Positions 1-5,439 of a stretch of 6,940 bases of DNA are shown here, piece after piece. The position numbers and the translations under genes were made by a program. The DNA comes from an uncultured Ignavibacteriales bacterium (lineage in GTDB: Bacteria; Bacteroidota; Ignavibacteria; Ignavibacteriales; Ignavibacteriaceae), in contig CAJXGP010000107.1 of NCBI GenBank assembly GCA_913053915.1, forward strand, positions 1 through 6,940, read 5' to 3'. Each line of letters begins with the position of its first letter. Within the stretch, counting starts at the first letter, position 1. The notes beneath the pieces were generated by a model. That model was not told the DNA's origin and did no database searches. It was given only the letters and a program-made list of their open reading frames with translations.

Positions 1-283
1 TTGAAAATTTTTATTGGAAATTAAAAAAATAAAATTAGAAGGCAAGAAACAAAATAATATTATCATAAGCACCTTGCTTTATAATCATAAATTATATTTG
101 CTGACGCCGACACAAATAGAAATTTATAAATTACTTAAATAATACAAACGTCATCATAAAAGAGTCTTTTCTAAAGAGGCATTTCTCTTGTGAAAAAGCT
201 ATGATTTTTGTTCATAGTTACATTTTGCAAACTTGAAACCGATCTTTTTAGATACGTTTCTTAAAAAAAATTTTATTAGTTAT

Positions 284-297
284 AGGAATAAACAATC
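284..297 (+). promoter_or_regulatory. Possible ribosome-binding site with non-canonical start (ATC)
   Basis: AGGA at 284-287 is followed after seven bases by ATC at 295-297, in frame with the DUF2085-like protein and two codons after the last upstream stop (TAA 289-291). Using it would add 24 residues and give a complete basic-then-hydrophobic N-terminus. ATC starts are very rare, so this may be a real non-canonical start, a mutated ATG, or a one-base sequence error. Confidence 0.3.
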
Positions 298-342
298 GGT
301 TCGAATTTATACAATACTGTTAAATCAAAATTTTTAACTTTA

Positions 343-353
343 CGTGCAGCACG
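343..353. repeat. 11-bp perfect palindrome upstream of the DUF2085-like gene
   Basis: CGTGC-A-GCACG is a perfect odd palindrome, and it is G+C-rich within very AT-rich surroundings. It sits 13 bases before the TTG that is the only canonical start for the downstream gene. A one-base centre is unsuited to an RNA hairpin, so if functional it would be a dimeric protein binding site. It also lies inside the in-frame upstream extension of the gene, where it encodes an Arg-Ala-Ala-Arg stretch. It may therefore just be coding sequence that happens to be palindromic. Confidence 0.25.
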
Positions 354-366
354 GTTATTATTTTTT

Positions 367-795
367 TTGGTTATTCTTATCTGGTGCATAGGATTTTCAG
401 TAATGTTTCTCTTTCCCAATTCCAATTTGATATACCTGCTTTATCCTGTTTTGAAGATAAGTTACGGCACAGTCTGTAATCAAATTGACGCTAAGACATT
501 TTATTTAAACGGTCATGAATTGTTAGTAGGTGCCAGATGTACGGGTATCTATATAGGAACATTATTAACGTCATTCTTATCATTATTTACAATTATGAGA
601 ATAAATCTTAGTATTAAATATTTTTTAATTGCGCTTATTCCAATGGGGATAGACGTGTTTTTCAGCACCATCGGGTTGTATCATTATTCAAAGTTACTAG
701 CTTTTGCAACAGGTTTATTGTTTGGTTCAATTATATTTATGTTTATTTTAAATACCGTTGAAAATATTTTTTTACATGGCTTCAGAGAAAAATGA
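367..795 (+). CDS. DUF2085-type integral membrane protein, irregular 5' end
   Basis: Small inner-membrane protein of unknown function with about four hydrophobic segments: residues 2-16, 59-77, 83-104 and 109-133. The family is suggested by C37-N-Q39, the glycine/arginine/cysteine turn at V54-G-A-R-C58, T-G-I-Y at 59-62 with G64, and the P92...D96 helix. Typical DUF2085 proteins have C-H-Q and C-A-R-C at the first two sites; here the His is Asn and the first Cys of the second motif is Gly. The start is uncertain. The only canonical start is TTG at 367, which has no ribosome-binding site and falls inside the first membrane helix. The frame is open back to 292 and that stretch encodes a basic N-terminus (K-S-K, R-A-A-R) fitting a positive-inside helix. 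ATC at 295, seven bases after AGGA (284-287), is where a start codon would be expected. First gene of an apparent three-gene membrane-protein operon. Confidence 0.75.
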   Translation: MVILIWCIGFSVMFLFPNSNLIYLLYPVLKISYGTVCNQIDAKTFYLNGHELLVGARCTGIYIGTLLTSFLSLFTIMRINLSIKYFLIALIPMGIDVFFSTIGLYHYSKLLAFATGLLFGSIIFMFILNTVENIFLHGFREK

Positions 796-1295
796 ATTCG
801 AATAAATACTTACCTCCCTTAATATGCGGATTCGGCGCGGCTGCTTTAATTACCGTACCTGGAATTAAAAATATTGGATTCTGTTTAATTGTACCTTTGG
901 CTTCATTTTTTTCGCTTTATTTATTTCAAAAAGTTACAAAGTTCTACACAAAAATAACACCCGGTTTTGCAATAAAATTTGGAGTACTCACCGGAATTTT
1001 TTCTGCAATTTTTGCTACATTCATCGATGTAATAATAACTTACATTACACGCACTAATGATTTTATACAAACGTTACCTCAATCTGAAGCAATGTTAAAA
1101 AGCTGGCATCTTGGTCCCATGATTGCCCAAACATTGGTTTACTTTCAACAAATCAGTAATCAAATAACGACTACAGGATTTTCGGCATTGTATACTTTTG
1201 CTATGTTTTTCAGCAATTCGCTGATTTATGCTATCTTCGGATTATTAGGGGGCTTATTGGGTATGACGTTAATAAATAAAAAATACCATCGATAA
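792..1295 (+). CDS. Hypothetical four-helix integral membrane protein
   Basis: Function not recognised. The 167-residue protein has hydrophobic segments at about 8-22 (glycine/alanine-rich), 27-46, 59-85 and 130-160, separated by a polar loop at about 86-129, and ends in a short basic tail (K-K-Y-H-R). The layout is loosely like the DUF4199 type of small membrane protein seen in Bacteroidetes and relatives, but I see no diagnostic motif. The C-terminal helix is rich in glycine (F-G-L-L-G-G-L-L-G), which suits helix packing. The ATG lies in an ATGA overlap with the stop of the preceding gene, so the two are probably translationally coupled; a weak purine run (AGAGAAAA) precedes the start. The next gene follows after 22 bases on the same strand. 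Confidence 0.8.
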   Translation: MNSNKYLPPLICGFGAAALITVPGIKNIGFCLIVPLASFFSLYLFQKVTKFYTKITPGFAIKFGVLTGIFSAIFATFIDVIITYITRTNDFIQTLPQSEAMLKSWHLGPMIAQTLVYFQQISNQITTTGFSALYTFAMFFSNSLIYAIFGLLGGLLGMTLINKKYHR

Positions 1296-1317
1296 TAAAT
1301 AGAAAAAGGTTTGATAA

Positions 1318-1620
1318 ATGGTAGCTGCCATAATATTTTTTATCCATTTTATTTTTATTCTTATCGTATTTATAAAAAAATGGCAGACAGATTCTATTTT
1401 ATCGGCGTTTTTAGATCTATCGTTAATCGGTATTTTATTTTCGGTCGGTTGGTCATTGACGGATCTTTTAACAAAATTATTTCTAAAACCTGCCGGATTC
1501 GGTTACTATTTTAATCGGAATGATCTTTCTTTAACATTACTAACAATTGCGGAATATTTTTTTTACAAGATGTATTACAGCGATATCTTTACTATTGAAG
1601 ACGATACGGAAAAACAATAA
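1318..1620 (+). CDS. Small hypothetical membrane protein (100 aa)
   Basis: Function not recognised. Three hydrophobic segments are visible: residues 2-20, about 28-56 (interrupted by W45-S-L-T-D) and about 69-86. A short basic stretch (K-K-W at 20-22) follows the first, and the tail is acidic (E-D-D-T-E near 94-98). The ATG at 1318 is preceded by AAAGG at about 1305-1309, a reasonable ribosome-binding site, which favours it over an overlapping TTG frame at 1311. It is the last gene of the + strand block, and its final 29 bases overlap the 3' end of the convergent tonB-type gene. Membrane topology and the 22-base gap to the previous gene suggest it belongs to the same operon. Confidence 0.7.
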   Translation: MVAAIIFFIHFIFILIVFIKKWQTDSILSAFLDLSLIGILFSVGWSLTDLLTKLFLKPAGFGYYFNRNDLSLTLLTIAEYFFYKMYYSDIFTIEDDTEKQ

Positions 1621-2335
1621 CCGCTGTTTGCTCGACTTGCTTTTGATTAGGAGCTAGCGCTTCGAACCTCCACTGCCTTAAAGAATTAATCGCTGCATTT
1701 TCCAATCTTGTATTGGCTTTAATTAAAGGGATGATTGTTCCGATGGTTCCGTCGGGTAATATCGAAAACTTTAATCGAATATCAATTTGTTTATTGACGC
1801 CTTTTGGATAAGTAGGAAGAATATAGCTGTAAATTTTTCTTTGCCCTTTTCCTCCCCAATTAATATCATATCCTAAACTCCCGTTCCCTTTTGCTTTATT
1901 TCCCCTTCCTTCTGCAGTCTGATTAGAATTTGTCTTTTCTTTTATTTTGTTCCTTGTTGTGTTATTTTTCTTTTTATTATTTGAGGCAGCCTTCACTACA
2001 TTTTCAACTTCGGTATTCCGAGCCTTTGGTAAATTTACTTTTTTCACTTTCCGGTTTTTAGCTTTAGTTTCACTTTTAGGTTTTGGTTTCGATACTTCTT
2101 CAATTTTTTTAATCTGAGTACCAATTGCCCCGGAAGAGCCGGTTTTACCCGAAGTACCAAAAGACAACTCCACAATTTTTTTTGAAGGAGTATAAACAGT
2201 AAAACTTACAAAGAAAAATACTATAAGAATTAAAGCGTGAATCAACAAAGATAAAGAATACGATATACGATTAACCTTTTTATACTTCAGATTAAAATTT
2301 CCGGTTTTTTTAATATTTTTAGAACTCTCACTCAC
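1592..2335 (-). CDS. tonB: TonB-type energy transducer
   Basis: TonB-family protein expected to span the periplasm and pass energy from an ExbB-ExbD channel to an outer-membrane partner. Residues 1-25 are a basic cytoplasmic tail. Residues 26-46 are the membrane anchor, carrying S29-L-L-I-H33, the same Ser-x3-His spacing as S16/H20 of E. coli TonB. Residues 72-150 form a lysine-rich, low-complexity linker instead of the usual Pro-Glu/Pro-Lys repeats, with only a brief K-P-K-P-K at 83-87. Residues 171-247 are the TonB C-terminal fold (L-P-T-Y-P at 173-177, P-D-G-T at 194-197, Q-W-R-F at 221-224). The GTG start overlaps the exbD stop by four bases (GTGA), and AGAGAGAG at 2341-2348 lies five bases upstream. 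Last gene of the operon; overlaps the convergent 100-residue membrane-protein gene by 29 bases. It could equally serve a Tol-like system. Confidence 0.92.
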   Translation of the reverse strand: MSESSKNIKKTGNFNLKYKKVNRISYSLSLLIHALILIVFFFVSFTVYTPSKKIVELSFGTSGKTGSSGAIGTQIKKIEEVSKPKPKSETKAKNRKVKKVNLPKARNTEVENVVKAASNNKKKNNTTRNKIKEKTNSNQTAEGRGNKAKGNGSLGYDINWGGKGQRKIYSYILPTYPKGVNKQIDIRLKFSILPDGTIGTIIPLIKANTRLENAAINSLRQWRFEALAPNQKQVEQTAVIVFPYRLQ

Positions 2336-2736
2336 AGATTCTCTCTCTGTGTTTGAATTGTAAATTTATCAATTCCCGCAGCTTTCCCGGCGTCAATCAC
2401 TTTAATTACCAACTCAATAGCCACAGATTTATCAGCTCGGATAATTAAATTATCTTCGGAAGTTTGACTTTTAAGAGCATTCAACCTACCAGGTAATTCA
2501 GCCAAACTAATTTGATCGGAGCCGAGGTAAACGGCACCGGCTTGTGTTAATGTAACGATTAATTTAGACGGTACGATCTGCTCATTTGTTTTAGAGCCGG
2601 GCAATTTAACCTTAACTCCGGTTTGTACAACAAATTGAGACGTCAACAGGAAAAAGATGATTAGCAGCATTACAATATCCGTTAAGGATGAATAACTAAA
2701 TGCCGTTATTGGTTCACTGGATATTTCAAATTTCAT
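2332..2736 (-). CDS. exbD: ExbD/TolR-family biopolymer transport protein
   Basis: Inner-membrane subunit of a proton-driven motor. A short cytoplasmic N-terminus (1-18) leads into a single membrane helix at about 18-37. The proton-carrying aspartate is present as D20 in S-L-T-D-I-V-M-L-L. The periplasmic domain (about 45-134) has the usual ExbD features: V-K-L-P-G after the helix, an N-L-I-I-R-A-D-K strand at about 96-103, and a helix ending near D-A-G-K-A-A-G. At 134 residues it is a normal length. The ATG lies nine bases after the exbB stop, with AUAGG (2745-2748) overlapping that stop codon and eight bases from the start. Its stop overlaps the GTG of tonB. ExbD and TolR are hard to tell apart by sequence alone; the tonB neighbour favours ExbD. 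Confidence 0.93.
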   Translation of the reverse strand: MKFEISSEPITAFSYSSLTDIVMLLIIFFLLTSQFVVQTGVKVKLPGSKTNEQIVPSKLIVTLTQAGAVYLGSDQISLAELPGRLNALKSQTSEDNLIIRADKSVAIELVIKVIDAGKAAGIDKFTIQTQRENL

Positions 2737-2745
2737 TTTAAAAAC

Positions 2746-3402
2746 CTATAAATCAATTTCAATTTCTTCTTTAACATTGGTAACGCTGGGAGAACTATCT
2801 TGTATAATATCTACAACATCATTCGCAACAGTTTCCATATCCGTAACCAATTTTTTTACTGAATGTTGAAAATAATTATAAAATGCCAGTGCAGTAATAC
2901 CAACGATTAATCCAAAAGCACTTGTAACCAAAGCCTCCCAAATTCCGTTTGCTAAATCACTTGGGTTTGCTGCTCCTGCCAGATTTTTAATTTTCATAAA
3001 AGCAGATATCATTCCCATAACGGTACCTAAAAATCCGAGTAATGGCGAAATACTGGCAACAGTTGCCAACATGGATAAACCTTTTTCAAGTTTCCCGATT
3101 TCTTGATTTCCGGCACTTTCTATTGCTTCCTTTACTCTTGCATGCCCCAATTTATATTTTTTCAATCCTTTTCTAACCACATTGGCAACCGGTGAATTTT
3201 CTTCTATACAAAAACCGACAGCACCGGTAATATCTTTTCTCTTAATCAGTCCCCTAATTCTTACCATAAATGCCGGAACATTAATTTTTGCTTTCCTCAG
3301 CACTGTATACCTATCTATAATGACGCCTAGTCCGATAATTGAACATAACAATATTGGCCACATTATGACTCCCCCTTTGAGAAACATCGAAAATAGATTC
3401 AT
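2746..3402 (-). CDS. exbB: ExbB/TolQ/MotA-family proton channel protein
   Basis: Pentamer-forming inner-membrane subunit that holds the ExbD helices and converts proton flow into movement of TonB. Three membrane helices are visible: residues 11-30, 112-134 and 155-177, with a large cytoplasmic loop between the first two. Family hallmarks are P-L-L-G-F-L-G-T-V-M-G-M at 120-131 and E-A-L-V-T-S-A-F-G-L at 156-165. These supply the conserved channel-lining polar residues T127 and T160/S161. Length 218 is normal for the family. The ATG at 3402 is preceded by AAGG (3410-3413) seven bases upstream. The gene starts 22 bases after the HU-SPOR gene and is followed by exbD, so the four genes are almost certainly co-transcribed. 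The acidic C-terminus (E-E-I-E-I-D-L) has no assigned role. Confidence 0.94.
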   Translation of the reverse strand: MNLFSMFLKGGVIMWPILLCSIIGLGVIIDRYTVLRKAKINVPAFMVRIRGLIKRKDITGAVGFCIEENSPVANVVRKGLKKYKLGHARVKEAIESAGNQEIGKLEKGLSMLATVASISPLLGFLGTVMGMISAFMKIKNLAGAANPSDLANGIWEALVTSAFGLIVGITALAFYNYFQHSVKKLVTDMETVANDVVDIIQDSSPSVTNVKEEIEIDL

Positions 3403-3424
3403 ATCCTTACCTTATAATTAATCA

Positions 3425-5359
3425 TTATTTATTTTTTTTAATAAAACTTTCGGCCATTTCCAACGAATTAAAATTGCCGACTCGAACCCTATACCAAGTT
3501 CCTCGACCTGGTATTTTTGCTTTTTCTATAAATGATTTCAGACCTCTTTTTGTATATCTATTTGCCTGCTTAACCGCTACGGATTTTGACCTCCATGATG
3601 AAACCTGCACTATGAAATAATTACCTTTTTTATAAATATTATCTTCAACTTTTATGTAATTTTTCAGGTTGGTTTCCGTAATCACCGGAATTTGAGTAAC
3701 ATTTTTCTTGGTAAACGCATTAACTTTCTTTTCCGTTACTTTTGAGTTTGTAAGAATTCGATATAAATTACTGTGTTCTTGTTCGGCGGTCATTTTCGGC
3801 TGATTAAATTTAAATAGCGAGGGCTTGATAACAGCATTGGAAATATATTCCATCCCTTTTTTCGGATAGGGATAAGTTACCGGAATTGCAAATCTCCTAT
3901 CGATTATGCCGGTTGTCGCTACAGTAACGGGTTTTTTTATTTTATTCCTACTTTGAAATATCAAATAATTACCGTTTCTTATGAAAAGATAAAGAGCAGC
4001 AGTTACCAACAAAATAGTGACTAAAGCAATAAGGAATACAAATGTAGATCTATCCTTAGAATAACGCCTCTCCCTTGACTTTAATCTCTCAGCAAATCGT
4101 CCATCCACCTCTTTGGAATTCTCCGGTTTGTTTTCTACTTTGTGTTTATTTATCTCAATATTCTCATTTGTTATTTTATCTTCATCGAGACTTAATGACT
4201 CTTCTTCAATTGATTCATCAAGCTCTAAATTATGGGTAGTAGTTTTCCTTACCTTTTCGAAACCTCTCTCATCAACTATTTCATTTTCATTATTTAGAAA
4301 AGGACTCGAAACATTTGTTGTTTTTTGATCAGGAGCAAAACTATTAAAATTCCAAGGAAGTAATGATTCTTTAGAAATATTATCATCCGTTGAGCTATTC
4401 AAAATTTCCGAAGTGAATGATTTAACTTTTTTAAAATTATTTAATCTCTTGTCAACCTTATCTTCAAATTCTTGAGTTGTTAATCCATCCCTTTCAATAT
4501 TATTTACATCGTCGTTTAGGAAATTATCATCAAGTTGTTTCTCCTCCGGTTCAACCGGTTCATTACTTGTATCAACCTGAGGCTCATTATCCGTTTCGTC
4601 TCCAAAGCTCCAAGATAATCCCGAGATATCTTCTTCCAATTGAGAAAAGGTTATTGGTTCTTTATCAATATCTAAAATTGATTCTTCTTCAATTTGCTTG
4701 GATAAATTTTCACCGAAATCCCATGAAACATTTTCGTATTCGCTTAAATTATTATCCGACTGATCTTTTTGCTTCAATTCATTCCGCTCATCGCCGGAAG
4801 GATTATCCCATGCAATCTTCATTGGATTAGAATTTTTGTTATTAGCATCAATTAAAAGTATTTCATTCCCTTTAACGTGCTGATCGATTACCTTGTTTTC
4901 TCTGAAAAGTTTTTCAACTTTCGTTTCAATTAATTTTAGCAATTCATTGCCGGTTGGGGGTATAAAAAATTCGGTCGGTTTAATGCCTTGAAGAGGGATT
5001 AAAGGTTTACCGATACTTAAACTAAAATAAGAATCCAGCAAATCATATTCGTTAAAATTTTCAGAAGGGACATTAAAAATAAGGTTTTCTTGCGGTGTTT
5101 CCGATTTTTTATTTTCCTGATAATAAATTATCAAATCGGCATAAATAACATTTTCATTTTCTTTTCGTTTAGATAAAGGGATATTTTTAATCATCCCTCG
5201 CCTTAATTGGAAATAGCCTATTTGTCTTAAGAAAATTGCCTCACCGGGTTTTAAGAGTTTCGATACACGTTTCAAAAATATTTCAAAAAATATTTTTGTT
5301 TCCGAATCCGGTACACCCGAAAGCTTAGATAGTTTTCTTATTAACTCAGCCTTTGTCAT
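3425..5359 (-). CDS. HU-like domain / acidic linker / TM / SPOR-domain protein
   Basis: Bitopic envelope protein resembling the HU-CCDC81-type SPOR proteins of Bacteroidetes. Numbering is from the upstream TTG at 5365. Residues 3-85 form a HU/IHF-like domain (T-K-A-E-L-I-R-K-L start, L-R-Q-I-G-Y-F near 46-52). Residues 86-135 may be a second small folded unit. About 180-420 is acidic, Asn/Ser-rich and probably disordered, with tryptophan motifs at W186, W215, W252 and W338. A basic patch (about 423-439) precedes one membrane helix at 441-462. A periplasmic stretch leads to a C-terminal SPOR domain (about 581-646; F-I-V-Q-V-S-S-W and W-Y-R-V-R-V-G-N-F). SPOR domains bind peptidoglycan stripped of stem peptides, usually at the division septum. 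I place the start at ATG 5359 because HU proteins begin M-T-K-A-E-L; TTG at 5365 adds only two residues. First gene of the operon with exbB, exbD and tonB. Confidence 0.85.
   Translation of the reverse strand: MTKAELIRKLSKLSGVPDSETKIFFEIFLKRVSKLLKPGEAIFLRQIGYFQLRRGMIKNIPLSKRKENENVIYADLIIYYQENKKSETPQENLIFNVPSENFNEYDLLDSYFSLSIGKPLIPLQGIKPTEFFIPPTGNELLKLIETKVEKLFRENKVIDQHVKGNEILLIDANNKNSNPMKIAWDNPSGDERNELKQKDQSDNNLSEYENVSWDFGENLSKQIEEESILDIDKEPITFSQLEEDISGLSWSFGDETDNEPQVDTSNEPVEPEEKQLDDNFLNDDVNNIERDGLTTQEFEDKVDKRLNNFKKVKSFTSEILNSSTDDNISKESLLPWNFNSFAPDQKTTNVSSPFLNNENEIVDERGFEKVRKTTTHNLELDESIEEESLSLDEDKITNENIEINKHKVENKPENSKEVDGRFAERLKSRERRYSKDRSTFVFLIALVTILLVTAALYLFIRNGNYLIFQSRNKIKKPVTVATTGIIDRRFAIPVTYPYPKKGMEYISNAVIKPSLFKFNQPKMTAEQEHSNLYRILTNSKVTEKKVNAFTKKNVTQIPVITETNLKNYIKVEDNIYKKGNYFIVQVSSWRSKSVAVKQANRYTKRGLKSFIEKAKIPGRGTWYRVRVGNFNSLEMAESFIKKNK
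4340..4815 (-). repeat. Four spaced Trp short motifs in the acidic linker
   Basis: The protein encoded on the - strand carries four similar short motifs: A-W-D-N at W186 (codon 4808-4810), S-W-D-F-G-E at W215 (4721-4723), S-W-S-F-G-D-E at W252 (4610-4612) and P-W-N-F at W338 (4352-4354). They are the only tryptophans in an otherwise polar, acidic stretch. Intervals are 29, 37 and 86 residues. Flanking DNA is not repeated, so these look like conserved docking motifs and not a recent tandem duplication. Confidence 0.5.
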
Positions 5360-5439
5360 TGTCAAATGCTTTTAATTTTTGAAATAATTATTAATATAAT
5401 TTACTAATATATAATAACGATATAATCAATAGATAAAAT
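5360..5439 (-). promoter_or_regulatory. AT-rich intergenic region, likely promoter of the HU-SPOR/exbBD/tonB operon
   Basis: About 75 bases separate the barrel stop from the HU-SPOR start; nearly all are A or T, and there is no Shine-Dalgarno site before ATG 5359. An imperfect AT palindrome (AATTAT / ATAATT arms at 5386-5391 and 5396-5401) lies in the middle. No G+C-rich hairpin with a T-run is present, so no intrinsic terminator for the barrel gene can be called. I cannot point to one convincing -35/-10 pair. Position and composition alone support a promoter here, although read-through from the barrel gene is also possible. Confidence 0.35.

Larger units (their letters stand above)
1..366. 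other. AT-rich leader with no convincing gene
   Basis: No credible gene, tRNA or CRISPR repeat is visible. Bases 3-32 read in one forward frame as a nine-residue tail followed by TAA, which could be the end of a gene cut by the window edge, but this is too short to support. A weak hairpin is possible at 197-219: an 8-base stem with one G-T pair around a 7-base T-rich loop. It is not followed by a T-run, so it is not a classical terminator. An inverted pair AACCGAT (237-243) and ATCGGTT (295-301) is probably chance. TATATTTG at 93-100 resembles the Bacteroidetes -7 element, but it lies far from the first gene and TTG at 74-76 is not at the usual spacing. From 292 on, the sequence is open in the frame of the first membrane protein, so its true 5' end may lie here. 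Confidence 0.5.

Noticed and set aside
1..66. Reverse frame open from ATG at 66 to the left edge
   Set aside because: Only 22 low-complexity codons in very AT-rich DNA; compatible with chance.
93..100. TATATTTG, a match to the Bacteroidetes-type -7 promoter element
   Set aside because: It lies about 200-270 bases before the first gene and the nearest TTG (74-76) is at the wrong distance; not enough to call a promoter.
197..219. Hairpin in the leader region considered as a terminator or small RNA
   Set aside because: The stem is short, A+T-rich and contains a wobble pair, and no T-run follows it.
1311..1514. Alternative forward frame starting at TTG 1311
   Set aside because: It overlaps the better frame at 1318-1620, which has an ATG, a spaced ribosome-binding site and coherent membrane helices.
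3182..3421. Forward open frame opposite exbB
   Set aside because: It is antisense to a clear ExbB-family gene with all family motifs; the peptide has no domain pattern of its own.
4113..4830. Two forward open frames (4113-4328 and 4477-4830) opposite the HU-SPOR linker
   Set aside because: They are mirror frames of a Ser/Asp/Glu-rich coding region; their serine and leucine runs are by-products of the opposite strand.
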